Assembly: GCA_910587735.1 (NCBI GenBank)
Contig: CAJUNT010000012.1
Location: 7,989-71,808, forward strand
Direction: 5' to 3'
From: an uncultured Clostridia bacterium
Lineage (GTDB): Bacteria > Bacillota > Clostridia > Lachnospirales > Anaerotignaceae
DNA: 63,820 bases
The notes beneath the pieces are model-generated. The model saw nothing but the letters and a program-made list of their open reading frames with translations. It did no database searches and had not been told where the DNA came from. Made by a program: the position numbers and the translations under genes. The first letter of the stretch is position 1. Every line of letters starts with the position of its first letter. This document shows positions 25,644-35,980 of this stretch, one piece after another.

Positions 25644-27477
25644 AGCAAACACCTCCACCAAAACATTTTGCGCCACAGTGTGAACATTGTTGTCTACAAT
25701 TTGGCGTTACTTGTTCTTTTAATGCTTTTTCTCTTTCATTTATCAAAAATTGTTTTGAAACACCTACGGAAATATGGTCCCAAGGCAATATTTCATCATA
25801 ACTTCTTTCTCTGTTAGCATAAAAAGTGGGGTCAATGCCTGTATCCTCAAATGCTTGTACCCATTTATCATATTGGAATAAATCTGACCATCCATCAAAT
25901 TTACAACCTAATTGCCATGCTCTATATAGTACTTTTGCAATTTTTCTGTCGCCTCTTGCAATCACGCCTTCTAATGAGCTTAATTTTGCCTCATGATAAT
26001 TGTATTTTATTTGTTTTTTTGTAATTTCTTTTTTCACTGTTTTTGCTTTTTGTAAAAATTCCTCAGCTGTATTTTGTGCGTCCCATTGAAATGGTGTAAA
26101 AGGTTTTGGAACAAAACAAGAACTGCTTGCTGTTACCTGAACAGGTCTAGGACGTTGCTGTTTAGGCAATTTGTAATATTTTTCTGTTATTTTTTCGCAA
26201 AGTGATGCAATTCCTTTTAAATCCTGTTCTGTTTCCGTAGGCAAGCCAATCATAAAATACAGCTTTACTCTTGTCCATCCTCCTGAAAAAGCCAATTCAC
26301 AACCTTTCAATATTTCTTCCTCTGTCAAATTTTTGTTTATAACATTTCTTAGTCTTTGTGTACCTGCTTCTGGTGCAAATGTCAAAGAACTTTTTCTAAC
26401 TTCTTGTATTTTTTCCATCAAATCCAATGAAAAAGCATCAATTCTTAATGAAGGCAAAGAAATACTCACTTTTTCTTTTGAAAACTGTTCCAAAAGACCA
26501 TTCGCTAAATTTGAAAAACAAGTAAAATCACTTGTACTTAATGAAATTAAAGAAATTTCTTCATGCCCAGAGGCATCTATCAATTCCTTTGCTTGTTTTA
26601 ATAATGTTTGTGTTTTCTTTTCTCTTACAGGACGATATACAAAACCTGCTTGACAAAAACGACAGCCCCTTATACAGCCTCTAAACAACTCCAATGTTAC
26701 TCTATCATGTACCACATCTATAAGAGGCACTAACTGCTTTTCAGGATAATATACAGTATCCATATCTGTCACAACTGCTTTTTTTAATATCTTTTTTGCA
26801 TTGCTATGATTTGGTAAAAAAGATGCAATTTCCCCATTTTGTTTATATGTCACATCATAATATTGAGGAACATAAATACTATCAAACTGCAACATTTTTT
26901 CTAAAAATTGCTTTTTTGTTCCGCCTTGCTTTTTATTTTGTTTATACAAGTCTAATATTTCATCATACAGTACTTCGCCCTCACCTAAATAAAAAAAGTC
27001 TACAAATTCAGCCAAAGGTTCAGGATTATAGGCACAGCTTCCTCCACAAATAATAATAGGGTGTTCTTCTGTCCTATCTTTTGCAAAAAGTGGTATACCA
27101 GCCAAATCCAACATATTCAGCACATTTGTATAACTCATTTCATATTGTAGTGTAAATCCTAAAAAATCAAAGTCTTTTACATATTGTTGTGTTTCAATAG
27201 AAAAAAGAGGAATATTTTGCTCTCTCATTTTTTGCTCTAAATCTATCCAAGGCGCAAATACTCTCTCACAATAAGTATCTTCTCTCCTATTCAAAAAATA
27301 ATATAATATTTGTAAACCTAAATGAGACATACCAACCTCATAAACATCAGGAAAACAAAATCCAAATCGAATATCTACTTTTTGGGGATTTTTGATTACC
27401 ATATTGATTTCATTTCCTGTATATCTTGCAGGTTTTTCTACCTGCAACAATATTTCATCCGATATACAATTTTTCAT
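25636..27477 (-). CDS. TIGR03960-type radical SAM protein with B12-binding-like domain
   Basis: This 613-residue protein has an N-terminal cobalamin-binding-like region (about 1-190) and a radical SAM core whose cluster motif is CIRGCRFC, matching CxxxCxxC, near residue 280. 'SLPSLRIDAFSLDLMEKIQEV' (key part SLPSLRIDAFS) and 'GGWTRVKLYFMIGLPTE' follow as in the family. The C-terminus is Cys-rich ('NCRQQCSHCGAKCFGGGVC'), which may hold a second metal site. AGGAGG seven bases before the ATG at 27477 rules out the upstream in-frame ATG. Its substrate is unknown; the linkage to rng hints at RNA or ribosome modification. Confidence 0.88.
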   Translation of the reverse strand: MKNCISDEILLQVEKPARYTGNEINMVIKNPQKVDIRFGFCFPDVYEVGMSHLGLQILYYFLNRREDTYCERVFAPWIDLEQKMREQNIPLFSIETQQYVKDFDFLGFTLQYEMSYTNVLNMLDLAGIPLFAKDRTEEHPIIICGGSCAYNPEPLAEFVDFFYLGEGEVLYDEILDLYKQNKKQGGTKKQFLEKMLQFDSIYVPQYYDVTYKQNGEIASFLPNHSNAKKILKKAVVTDMDTVYYPEKQLVPLIDVVHDRVTLELFRGCIRGCRFCQAGFVYRPVREKKTQTLLKQAKELIDASGHEEISLISLSTSDFTCFSNLANGLLEQFSKEKVSISLPSLRIDAFSLDLMEKIQEVRKSSLTFAPEAGTQRLRNVINKNLTEEEILKGCELAFSGGWTRVKLYFMIGLPTETEQDLKGIASLCEKITEKYYKLPKQQRPRPVQVTASSSCFVPKPFTPFQWDAQNTAEEFLQKAKTVKKEITKKQIKYNYHEAKLSSLEGVIARGDRKIAKVLYRAWQLGCKFDGWSDLFQYDKWVQAFEDTGIDPTFYANRERSYDEILPWDHISVGVSKQFLINEREKALKEQVTPNCRQQCSHCGAKCFGGGVCYE

Positions 27478-27601
27478 TACATTTCCTCCTAAAAAATAAT
27501 AGGATACTGTTTGATAATAATAAATAATAACATAAACAGTATCAACAGCACTTTTATCATAACCCATTTTTTATAAAATTGCACGAAAAATATTTTTAAT
27601 G

Positions 27602-27647
27602 CAAAAACAAAAACCTTCCAAACAGCACGTTGCTATCTGAAAGGTTA
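27602..27647 (-). terminator. Rho-independent terminator of the adenosyltransferase gene
   Basis: On the minus strand AACCTT...AAGGTT with an inner AGCA/TGCT pair ends in TTTTTGTTTTT, just after the adenosyltransferase stop codon. Confidence 0.7.
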
Positions 27648-27659
27648 CAATTTTATATA

Positions 27660-28154
27660 CTATTGTTCTTCTTTTTCAGCAGAAAGAGCATACACAAAAT
27701 TTGCACACTGCAATATTTCATTACTTATTTTTTCTCCTGTTAATATTACATCCATATAAGAAGCTCTTTTGCATAATGCGCACTGGAGTTCTTCTGCCGA
27801 AATATATCCTCCTTCCACAGCATCTAATATACTATTTAATATCAGTATATCGCATTCTCCTGTTTCCAGTATTTTTTTTGTAAATGTAAAACTAACTCCA
27901 ATTTCATTAGAAATTTCTTTTTTTACACATTCATCTGTTTCGTCCACAAAATCTCTTGTTTTTTCAAAACAAAATACTCTAAAATCTGGCTCAAGTTTTT
28001 TTAGTGGCTCTATCTCTGTTTTATTATCACAACCCATAAATCGCACCATTATCACAGAATGACCTTGGCTTAATTCATGAATACCTCGTCCAATGGCAAG
28101 TGATGTTTTGCCTTTTCCTTTTCCATAATAAACAAATACATTGCCTTTTCTCAA
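27660..28154 (-). CDS. ATP:corrinoid adenosyltransferase (CobA/CobO/BtuR type)
   Basis: This 164-residue P-loop protein transfers adenosyl from ATP to cob(I)alamin. The N-terminus has 'VYYGKGKGKTSLAIGRG' with the Walker A motif GKGKGKTS near residue 11, as in CobO/BtuR. 'CDILILNSILDAVEGGYIS' matches the Walker B-like region but has Asn where many family members have Asp-Glu. It is somewhat shorter than usual. The start appears to be a TTG at 28154, with GGGAG about eleven bases upstream; no in-frame ATG is near. It may supply the cofactor for the neighbouring B12-type radical SAM protein, but that is inference. Confidence 0.8.
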   Translation of the reverse strand: MRKGNVFVYYGKGKGKTSLAIGRGIHELSQGHSVIMVRFMGCDNKTEIEPLKKLEPDFRVFCFEKTRDFVDETDECVKKEISNEIGVSFTFTKKILETGECDILILNSILDAVEGGYISAEELQCALCKRASYMDVILTGEKISNEILQCANFVYALSAEKEEQ

Positions 28155-28210
28155 TATTCTTCAGCTCCCATATACATAAAATGCAAAAGCAGAATCATTA
28201 CTGCTTTTTA

Positions 28211-28417
28211 TTATTTTCCTTCTACATGGAAACTACCTGTTTCTGTACCATTTACAACATAATAACAAGTGCCTTCTTCTGGTTTATAATATAAATCCAG
28301 TTCTCTTATGTCTTTAATTTTCTTGCCTTCTTCTTTCCAAACTAATTTTGCTTCATCTTCCAAATCTTTCACTGCAACTTTTTTTCCACAAAATTCTATA
28401 TTAATATTTGCTTTCAT
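28211..28417 (-). CDS. Small conserved protein (DUF6465-like)
   Basis: This 68-residue soluble protein has the form common in Lachnospiraceae: 'INIEFCGKKVAVKDLEDEAK' followed by a basic stretch and 'LDLYYKPEEGTCYYVVNG'. I recall this as the DUF6465 family, of unknown function. AGGGG precedes the ATG. It is near, but probably not co-transcribed with, the adenosyltransferase gene. Confidence 0.7.
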   Translation of the reverse strand: MKANINIEFCGKKVAVKDLEDEAKLVWKEEGKKIKDIRELDLYYKPEEGTCYYVVNGTETGSFHVEGK

Positions 28418-28496
28418 TTTAAAACCCCCTATTGTTTAATATCATAATCTTTTTGTTATGATACTAGAATTTTATTAAAATGTCAATGTTTGAAGT

Positions 28497-29171
28497 CTAA
28501 AATGAATGATTTCCCACAGAAAAAGCCTGTTTTTCTTCTTCTCTTTTGTTTGCTCCCACTTCAATTTTAGAAATCGATACTTCATAGGCAATTCTTTCTT
28601 CTAATATATCGCCGTTTTTTTTCTGATATTTTCTGCTTTGCATACGTCCCCATATTTTAATATTTTCACCAACAGCCAAATTTGATAAATATCTTGCATT
28701 TCTTCCCCATGCAATACAGGGAATATAGTCGGATTTATTATAAGCTCTGTTTACTGCTACCAAAATATCAGAGATTTCTCTGCCAAAAGGCGTTTTTCTA
28801 TAAACAGGTGGTTTACAAATAAAACCATTTAAAAATATTTGATTAGGATTTTGTTCTGTTTCTTCTTCTAGTAAACTAATTTCTCTTGCAAATATTGTTA
28901 ATACCAGTTTATTTTTTTTACTGCCATAGTTATTATAACTTCTTAGTTGTCCTATCACTTCTACTCTTGTGCCTAATGTCAATTTTTCTTTTTCAATCAA
29001 TCGCTCTGAAATGGTGATAGGTAATATATCCTCGTTGTCACTTAATCTTTCTGAAGAAATTTTAAATAAATAAAAGCCTTCTCCATATACCTCATGGCTA
29101 AAAACGCATTCTTCCGTTACTTTGCCTGCAATATAAATGCTGTTATTTTCCAACAATCCTTCTGTCTGCAT
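28497..29171 (-). CDS. Single-stranded DNA-binding-like protein with two OB folds
   Basis: This 224-residue protein has a C-terminal half (about 110-205) with clear SSB features: 'FLNGFICKPPVYRKTPFGRE' and 'IPCIAWGRNARYLSNLAVGE', as in OB-fold SSB proteins. The N-terminal half (about 10-100) looks like a second, diverged OB fold. It lacks the acidic DDDIPF-type tail of housekeeping SSB, so it is probably an auxiliary SSB-like protein rather than the main one. GGGGAG lies eight bases before the ATG at 29171. The role is not established. Confidence 0.72.
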   Translation of the reverse strand: MQTEGLLENNSIYIAGKVTEECVFSHEVYGEGFYLFKISSERLSDNEDILPITISERLIEKEKLTLGTRVEVIGQLRSYNNYGSKKNKLVLTIFAREISLLEEETEQNPNQIFLNGFICKPPVYRKTPFGREISDILVAVNRAYNKSDYIPCIAWGRNARYLSNLAVGENIKIWGRMQSRKYQKKNGDILEERIAYEVSISKIEVGANKREEEKQAFSVGNHSF

Positions 29172-29433
29172 AACCAAATCTCCCCTCATTGTTTATTTGA
29201 CCGTTTTTTATTTCTATAAAAGTATTCGCTTTTTTTCCATTTTTTTAAACACAAGAAACGGTTCTACATTTTACTTCTGTATAGTATCATATTCTATTTC
29301 TATTCTCTTTAGAATCATTTTTATTCCATATATTCCGTTTTTTAACATATTTTTTGTTCTTTTTGTATTTTTAAATATTTCTACATCATGCTGTAATTTG
29401 CCGAATATGCTTTTCCATTTAACATACAATAAA

Positions 29434-30045
29434 TTAAATATCACCAAATTCTACATCTGCTGCAATTAATGCTGTAATTGCTGCCAATGCTCCAGAAACA
29501 CTTTTTTGTCCTTGCTCTAATAAAAGTGAAAATTCCTGTGGTTCAAAAATGTTTCCTGAAACAGTGGGAATCTCTCTTTGTATGCAACACTGAATTTTGC
29601 CTTTTTCATATGCCATAGGTTCTAAATAACTAGAAAGCGTTACACTTGCTCTATGATTCAATCCGCAAGTAATCAATTTATTTCCTGTTTTGAGTTTTAA
29701 TGGAAAAACCCGTCTATCATCTGTATTGACCACTAATATCGTATGTTTTGACAGATAAGCAATATCTTCTTTTGTATTTTCATCATTTTTAGTATTGCCT
29801 AAATACAGAAAAATAGAAAATGATAAATTTCTGCTTTTGCAATATTTTATTGTTTTTGCATAAATTGGTACTAAAAAAAGCGAATTTTCAGTATTCTGAG
29901 CATTTTGGTATGCTTGTTCAAATTCCTTTTCTTTTTTTGTTCCGCAAAAACAAACATAATTGTCTGCATATTGTTTCACAAAATAGATAATTTGTTCCAT
30001 CGTTTGTTCTTTTAAATTCTCCCCCAATATACCAATGCACAACAT
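29434..30045 (-). CDS. Unknown protein with a Mur-ligase-like C-terminal segment
   Basis: This 203-residue protein has no signal peptide or membrane helix. The middle 'TILVVNTDDRRVFPLKLKTG' and 'KLITCGLNHRASVTLSSYLE' resemble the segment of Mur ligases and related stand-alone proteins in Clostridia in which NTDD is followed by ITCGLN and a Thr-Ser pair. The ATP-binding GKT loop of true Mur ligases is absent, so it cannot be a ligase by itself. AGGGAGG precedes the ATG. I cannot give a function. Confidence 0.6.
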   Translation of the reverse strand: MLCIGILGENLKEQTMEQIIYFVKQYADNYVCFCGTKKEKEFEQAYQNAQNTENSLFLVPIYAKTIKYCKSRNLSFSIFLYLGNTKNDENTKEDIAYLSKHTILVVNTDDRRVFPLKLKTGNKLITCGLNHRASVTLSSYLEPMAYEKGKIQCCIQREIPTVSGNIFEPQEFSLLLEQGQKSVSGALAAITALIAADVEFGDI

Positions 30046-30130
30046 AAATACAGCCTCCCTTGCATTTTTAAGCTATACTTATCATTTGTCCATTGGTGTA
30101 AAAATATGCAGTATGAAAAATCTCTCTATT

Positions 30131-30166
30131 TACAAAAAAAGCCTTACACCAGTACAGCAGTGTAAG
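30131..30166 (-). terminator. Rho-independent terminator
   Basis: On the minus strand GTCTTACAC and GTGTAAGGC form a stem ending in seven T residues, downstream of the 103-residue unknown gene. Confidence 0.8.
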
Positions 30167-30248
30167 ACATTCTTTTGTGAAATCAATCATGAGACTTTTG
30201 ATACTGCTCTACTATACTGGCAGAATATTCAAAATTTTCATTTGTTTT

Positions 30249-30560
30249 TTACTCTAACTCTACATCAATTTGTTGGCTGTTACGAAAGACAAAAGCAATT
30301 TTCACGCAGTCAATGGCAACAACCATTGTATATTCCCTTTTTCGATACACCATAGGCAAGCCGTTTTTTTTCACAATTACAGCGTCTACTCTTTTGTTTT
30401 TTCTAATCCAATAAGAAAGAAAATAGAAATCCTCTGTATGACGTATTGTCCACTCATAATCAAGAGGCTTTATAAAAAACTCTCCTTCACATTGAAAAAA
30501 CTGCAATACTTCATTTTGTGTTTGTATCCATTCTTGTACCACATCTCTGTCTTTTGTCAT
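30249..30560 (-). CDS. Hypothetical protein
   Basis: I do not recognise this 103-residue protein. It is soluble, rich in aromatic residues, and reads like a small alpha/beta protein. Support for a real gene comes from a GGAGG site eight bases before the ATG, a plausible upstream promoter and a downstream terminator, which make it a single-gene transcript. Confidence 0.6.
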   Translation of the reverse strand: MTKDRDVVQEWIQTQNEVLQFFQCEGEFFIKPLDYEWTIRHTEDFYFLSYWIRKNKRVDAVIVKKNGLPMVYRKREYTMVVAIDCVKIAFVFRNSQQIDVELE

Positions 30561-30598
30561 TTGAATCCTCCAAAATCTACTAAAAACTAGCTAATTAT

Positions 30599-30627
30599 AT
30601 GGTACAATCTTGTTTTGCTTTTGTCAA
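30599..30627 (-). promoter_or_regulatory. Candidate promoter for the hypothetical gene
   Basis: On the minus strand TTGACA (30627-30622) and TACCAT (30604-30599) are 17 bases apart. The rest of the gap to uvrA (to 30933) is extremely AT-rich and shows no gene. Confidence 0.5.
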
Positions 30628-30933
30628 TACCTAAAAAAATACAACATTTTTTTCGTTTTTTTTGTGCAACAAGTCATAAAATGATGGTAAAAATCATTGT
30701 TATAAAAACATATTTTCTATTTTATATTTCTTCTATTTGTTTATAATTTGATTTTATCATAAAATGGAAATTTTTTGTAGTATTTTTTTAAAAATAAATT
30801 GATTTCTTTTATTATTTTTCTTTTTTTTACAAAAATATGATTTTTATAAAAATTTTTAATTATTTTTTGAAACAAAATGTGGAATAATATTGTTCAAAAA
30901 ATAGTAAAATATTGTTTTTTTATAAAAGTCGTT

Positions 30934-33771
30934 TTATTGTTTTTCCAGTACAGCTTTTAAATATTTTGCAGTATAGGAATGTTCTATGTTACAAATTTCT
31001 TCTGGTGTACCTTCTGCAATCACTTCACCACCTTGATTTCCACCCTCTGGTCCTAAATCAATAATATAATCTGCTGTTTTTATTACATCTAAATTATGCT
31101 CTATTACAACAACAGTATTTCCTCCTTCTGTTAGTCTTTGTATAATATAAACCAATTTATGCACATCTGCCGTATGCAGTCCAGTAGTAGGTTCATCTAA
31201 TATATACATTGTTTTTCCTGTACTTTTTCTACTTAATTCTGTTGCTAATTTTACTCTTTGTGCTTCTCCTCCAGAAAGCGTTGTAGAGGATTGTCCAAGT
31301 TGTATATAACTTAATCCCACATCATACAGTGTTTGTAATTTATTTTTAATTCTTGGTATATTTTCAAAAAATGTCAATGCTTCTTCTACTGTCATATCCA
31401 AAACATCAGAAATCGTTTTTCCTTTGTAATGTACTTCCAACGTTTCTCTGTTATATCTCTTACCATGACATACATCGCATGGTACATATATATCAGGCAA
31501 AAAATGCATTTCAATTTTTAATATACCATCTCCTGCACACGCTTCACATCTTCCCCCTTTTACATTAAAACTAAATCTCCCCTTTTGATAGCCTCTTAAT
31601 TTTGCCTCTGTTGTTTGTGCAAATAAATCTCTTATCATATCAAAAAGTCCTGTATATGTTGCTGGATTACTTCGTGGCGTTCTTCCTATAGGTGACTGGT
31701 CAATATTTATCACTTTATCTAATTTTTCTATCCCTATAATATCTTTATGTTCTCCAGCACGCACTTTTGCTCTATTTAATTCTCTTGCCAATCTTTTATA
31801 CAATATTTCATTTACAAGAGAACTTTTTCCAGAGCCACTAACACCTGTCACACAAGTAAATACTCCTAAAGGAATATTTACATTTACATTTTTTAAATTA
31901 TTTTGTTTTGCGCCCAATATCTGTATTACAGCATCTTTCTCTGCTTTTTTTCTGACACTAGGTATTTCAATTTTTTTTCTTCCGCTAATATAATCTCCTG
32001 TAATAGAATTTTCATATTTTATTAAATCTTGCACACTGCCCGCAAATACAATTTCTCCTCCCGATTTTCCAGCACCTGGACCAACATCTACAATAAAATC
32101 TGACGCAAGCATAGTATCCTCATCATGTTCCACAACAATAAGAGAATTGCCTATATCACGTAGTCTTTTTAATGTTTTAAGTAATTTGTCATTATCTCTT
32201 TGATGCAGTCCAATACTTGGTTCATCTAATATATATACACAACCTACAAGCCCTGAGCCAATTTGTGTAGCAAGTCGTATTCTTTGAGATTCTCCCCCTG
32301 AAAGTGTACCTGCTGCTCTTGATAATGTTAAATATTCCAGTCCTACATCTACCAAAAAGCCAATACGAGCATGAATTTCTTTTAATATCTGTTTTGCAAT
32401 CATATTTTCTCTTTCTGTTAATGTCAAATCAGCAAAAAACTGTTGTATGTTTTTTACAGACATTGCTGTTACTTCAGAAATATTTTTACCCCCTACCGTA
32501 ATAGCAAGCACTTCAGGGCGTAGCCTTTCTCCTTTACATACAGGACAAGTAATATTTGTCATATATGCTTCATATTCACTTTGCATTGTTTCTGACGTTT
32601 CTTGATATCGCCTCTGCAAATTATTTATAATACCGTCAAAATGATAGTCATATGAGCCTGTTCCTCTCGCATTGCTATATGTCACTCTTATTTTTTCGCC
32701 CTTTGTGCCATAAAATAAAATATCTTTTACAGTATCACTCAAATCCTTAAAAGGTGTATCCAATGAAAAATGGTACTTTTCAGCAAGAGCGTCAAATAAT
32801 ACACGTGCCATACCTTCTTTATTAGATATAGACTGATATCCTGGTGCTGTAATTGCACCTTGCAATATACTTAATTCTGCATTTGGTACAATTAAATCAA
32901 TATCAAATTTCATTTGCATACCAAGTCCCGTACAAACTGGACAAGCGCCTGCTGGATTATTAAATGAAAATAATCTTGGCTCTATTTCAGATAAATTGAT
33001 GCCACAGTCTGGACAGCTAAAATTTTGGCTGAATATCAATTCTTTTTCTCCTAAATTGACATCTACTATTATCAGTCCATCAGATAATGCAGAAACCGTT
33101 TCCAATGATTCTGTCAATCTTTTCTGCATATCTTCTTTTACAACAAGCCTATCCACAATAATTTCAATATTATGCTTTTTATTTTTTTCTAATTTAATAT
33201 CTTCTGACAATTCATACAATATACCATCTGCGCGTACTCTGACATATCCGCTTTTTTTTGCGTCTTCTAACAGCTTTATGTGTTCACCTTTTCTTCCTCT
33301 TACTATGGGTGCAAGTAACTGTAATTTTGAGCGTTCTGGCAATGCCATAATTTGGTCTGCAATTTGGTCTATTGTTTGCTTTTTAATTTCTTTTCCACAT
33401 TTGGGGCAATGAGGAATACCAATTCTTGCAAAAAGTAATCTCAAATAGTCATAAATTTCTGTTACCGTTCCTACCGTAGAACGAGGATTATGACTTGTTG
33501 TTTTTTGGTCAATAGAAATCGCTGGAGAAAGTCCTTCTATATATTCTACATCTGGCTTCTCCATTTGTCCTAAAAATTGTCTTGCATAAGAAGATAATGA
33601 TTCTACATAGCGTCTTTGTCCTTCTGCATAAATGGTGTCAAACGCTAATGATGATTTTCCTGAACCACTTACTCCTGTAAATACTACAAATTTATCTCTT
33701 GGTAATGTCAAATCTATATTTTTTAAATTATGCTCTTTTGCCCCTTTAATCACAATTTCATTTTTAGACAT
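30934..33771 (-). CDS. uvrA: Excinuclease ABC subunit A
   Basis: UvrA is the damage-sensing ATPase of nucleotide excision repair and loads UvrB. The 945-residue protein has two ABC modules: Walker A GVSGSGKSSLAFD near residue 31 and GVSGSGKSSLVNE near 640, with signatures 'LSGGESQRIRLA' and 'LSGGEAQRVKLA'. Zinc-finger Cys sets include CPKC, CPDC/CPVC and 'CEACAGDGILKIEMHFLPD' with 'CDVC'. AGGGAG supports the ATG at 33771 over one eight codons upstream. It follows uvrB by 20 bases in one operon. Confidence 0.97.
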   Translation of the reverse strand: MSKNEIVIKGAKEHNLKNIDLTLPRDKFVVFTGVSGSGKSSLAFDTIYAEGQRRYVESLSSYARQFLGQMEKPDVEYIEGLSPAISIDQKTTSHNPRSTVGTVTEIYDYLRLLFARIGIPHCPKCGKEIKKQTIDQIADQIMALPERSKLQLLAPIVRGRKGEHIKLLEDAKKSGYVRVRADGILYELSEDIKLEKNKKHNIEIIVDRLVVKEDMQKRLTESLETVSALSDGLIIVDVNLGEKELIFSQNFSCPDCGINLSEIEPRLFSFNNPAGACPVCTGLGMQMKFDIDLIVPNAELSILQGAITAPGYQSISNKEGMARVLFDALAEKYHFSLDTPFKDLSDTVKDILFYGTKGEKIRVTYSNARGTGSYDYHFDGIINNLQRRYQETSETMQSEYEAYMTNITCPVCKGERLRPEVLAITVGGKNISEVTAMSVKNIQQFFADLTLTERENMIAKQILKEIHARIGFLVDVGLEYLTLSRAAGTLSGGESQRIRLATQIGSGLVGCVYILDEPSIGLHQRDNDKLLKTLKRLRDIGNSLIVVEHDEDTMLASDFIVDVGPGAGKSGGEIVFAGSVQDLIKYENSITGDYISGRKKIEIPSVRKKAEKDAVIQILGAKQNNLKNVNVNIPLGVFTCVTGVSGSGKSSLVNEILYKRLARELNRAKVRAGEHKDIIGIEKLDKVINIDQSPIGRTPRSNPATYTGLFDMIRDLFAQTTEAKLRGYQKGRFSFNVKGGRCEACAGDGILKIEMHFLPDIYVPCDVCHGKRYNRETLEVHYKGKTISDVLDMTVEEALTFFENIPRIKNKLQTLYDVGLSYIQLGQSSTTLSGGEAQRVKLATELSRKSTGKTMYILDEPTTGLHTADVHKLVYIIQRLTEGGNTVVVIEHNLDVIKTADYIIDLGPEGGNQGGEVIAEGTPEEICNIEHSYTAKYLKAVLEKQ

Positions 33772-33791
33772 ATATAAAACACTCCCTTTTA

Positions 33792-35771
33792 TCAATCATT
33801 CATTGCCTTTTTTAATTCTTCTATTTTATCTCTTAATTCTGCTGCTCTTTCAAACTGTAATTCTGTTGCTGCTCTTTTCATTTCTTTTTGTAGTTTTTGT
33901 ATTTGTGTTTGTAATTCCTTTTGACTCATAGATTCTGGTGCTTTTTCAAATCCAAATTTTTGTTTTTCATCTACTGCTTTTGTTGCCTGTATAATATCAT
34001 ATACCTTTTTTTCTATTGTTTTTGGTATAATGTCATGTTCTTCATTATATTGCTGTTGTATTTCCCTTCTTCTTTGTGTTTCTGCTATTGCATTATGCAT
34101 ACTGTCCGTAATAATATCAGCATATAATATAACTCTGCCTTGTGCATTTCTTGCAGCTCGTCCTATTGTTTGTATTAATGATGTTTCAGAACGTAGAAAG
34201 CCCTCTTTGTCTGCATCTAATATTGCTACAAGTGCTACCTCAGGTATATCAAGTCCTTCTCTTAGTAAATTGATTCCTACCAACACATCAAATACATCCA
34301 TTCTTAAATCTCTTATAATTTTAAGTCTTTCCAATGTATCAATATCAGAATGCAGATATCTAACTCTAATTCCTGCCTCTTTCATATATTCTGTTAAGCG
34401 TTCCGCCATTTTTTTGGTTAATGTTGTAATCAATACTTTTTGTTTATTTTCTGTTGTTTTTTGTACTTCCATAATTAAATCATCAATTTGTCCTTCAATT
34501 TGCCTTATGTCAACATAGGGGTCTAATAATCCAGTCGGACGAATTAACTGCTCTGCTGTTTGCTGAGAGTGTTGTTTTTCATATACAGAAGGTGTTGCAG
34601 AAACAAAAAGTATTTGATTGATTTTATTTTCAAATTCTGTAAACTGTAAAGGTCTGTTATCTAGTGCAGAAGGCAAACGGAAACCATATTCCACTAGTGT
34701 TGTTTTTCTGGATTTATCTCCTTCATACATTCCTCTAATTTGTGGTATGGATACATGAGATTCATCTGCAATAATCAAAAAATCCTCTGGAAAGAAATCT
34801 ATTAATGTATAAGGTGTTGCACCTTTTTCTCTTAAAGATAAATGTCTCGAATAATTTTCAATTCCTGAACAAAATCCCATTTCTCTCATCATTTCAATAT
34901 CATAATGTGTTCTTTGTTCCAATCGCTGTGCCTCTAATAACTTATATTCAGCATTTAATTCTTTTAATCTTTGTTCTAGTTCTTGCTCTATTCTGGAAAT
35001 AGCAATTTCCAATTTATCAGGAGGTGTTACATAATGAGATGCTGGAAATATAGCAACATGATTTCTTGTACCCAATATTTTTCCTGTCAATACATCAATT
35101 TCTGTAATTCTGTCTATTTCATCTCCAAAAAATTCTACACGAATCGCTTGCTCACTGCTTGCTACTGGAAATATTTCTACAACATCTCCCCTTACACGAA
35201 ATGTTCCTCTTTCAAAACTGATATCATTTCTATTATATTGTATTTCAATCAATTTTTTTAAAACATCATCTCTATCTTTCTGCATACCTGGACGAAGGGA
35301 AAGAAGCATTTCTTTGTAGCTTTCTGGGTCACCTAATCCATAAATACAAGAAACACTTGCTACAATTAATACATCTTTTCTTTCCAATAATGCTGCTGTT
35401 GCAGAATGGCGCAGTTTGTCAATTTCATCATTAATAGCAGAATCTTTTTCAATATAGGTATCTGTACTAGGGACATATGCTTCTGGTTGATAATAATCAT
35501 AGTAGGACACAAAATATTCCACTGCATTATTGGGGAATAATTCTTTAAATTCATTGTATAGCTGTGCTGCTAGTGTTTTATTATGTGCAATCACAAGTGT
35601 AGGTTTTTGTAGTTTTTCAATGACATTCGCCATAGTGAATGTTTTTCCAGAGCCTGTTACTCCCAACAATGTTTGATATTTCAAGCCTTTTTGAAATCCT
35701 TCTGCTATTTTTTGTATAGCTTGAGGCTGGTCGCCAGTGGGTTTATATTCTGATTGTATTTTAAAATCCAT
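33792..35771 (-). CDS. uvrB: Excinuclease ABC subunit B
   Basis: UvrB verifies DNA damage and recruits UvrC. This 659-residue protein shows the helicase-like motifs in order: 'GVTGSGKTFTMANVI' (Walker A, near 39-53), 'YYDYYQPEAYVP' (beta-hairpin), 'DESHVSIPQIRGM', 'LREGLDIPEVALVAILDADK' and 'QTIGRAARN'. The C-terminal UVR motif lies in the last 40 residues. AGGAGG precedes the ATG. A decayed copy of its first ~270 bases lies at 43847-44131. A LexA-like box lies about 200 bases upstream. Confidence 0.97.
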   Translation of the reverse strand: MDFKIQSEYKPTGDQPQAIQKIAEGFQKGLKYQTLLGVTGSGKTFTMANVIEKLQKPTLVIAHNKTLAAQLYNEFKELFPNNAVEYFVSYYDYYQPEAYVPSTDTYIEKDSAINDEIDKLRHSATAALLERKDVLIVASVSCIYGLGDPESYKEMLLSLRPGMQKDRDDVLKKLIEIQYNRNDISFERGTFRVRGDVVEIFPVASSEQAIRVEFFGDEIDRITEIDVLTGKILGTRNHVAIFPASHYVTPPDKLEIAISRIEQELEQRLKELNAEYKLLEAQRLEQRTHYDIEMMREMGFCSGIENYSRHLSLREKGATPYTLIDFFPEDFLIIADESHVSIPQIRGMYEGDKSRKTTLVEYGFRLPSALDNRPLQFTEFENKINQILFVSATPSVYEKQHSQQTAEQLIRPTGLLDPYVDIRQIEGQIDDLIMEVQKTTENKQKVLITTLTKKMAERLTEYMKEAGIRVRYLHSDIDTLERLKIIRDLRMDVFDVLVGINLLREGLDIPEVALVAILDADKEGFLRSETSLIQTIGRAARNAQGRVILYADIITDSMHNAIAETQRRREIQQQYNEEHDIIPKTIEKKVYDIIQATKAVDEKQKFGFEKAPESMSQKELQTQIQKLQKEMKRAATELQFERAAELRDKIEELKKAMND

Positions 35772-35966
35772 GCTTTTAAAACCTCCTTATTTTAATTTTT
35801 TCAGCTTAAAATGAGCTTCTTTAACAAAGTTATTTTTTTACATTATTTTCTTAAAAACACCCTTTTACGAATTTAGGTCACAAAAACCATTTTACAAATT
35901 ATTTCACACAAAATACACTTATAAAACACTCATTGTTATATTTTACCACAAAAATTTAAAAAGTAC

Positions 35967-35980
35967 AGAACATTCATTCG
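35967..35980 (-). promoter_or_regulatory. Candidate LexA (SOS) box upstream of uvrB
   Basis: On the minus strand CGAATGAATGTTCT matches CGAAC-N4-GTTCG at 8 of 10 fixed positions, and an overlapping weaker copy lies at 35979-35992. It lies just upstream of a TAAAAT -10-like element. The remaining gap up to 36025 shows no gene. Confidence 0.45.
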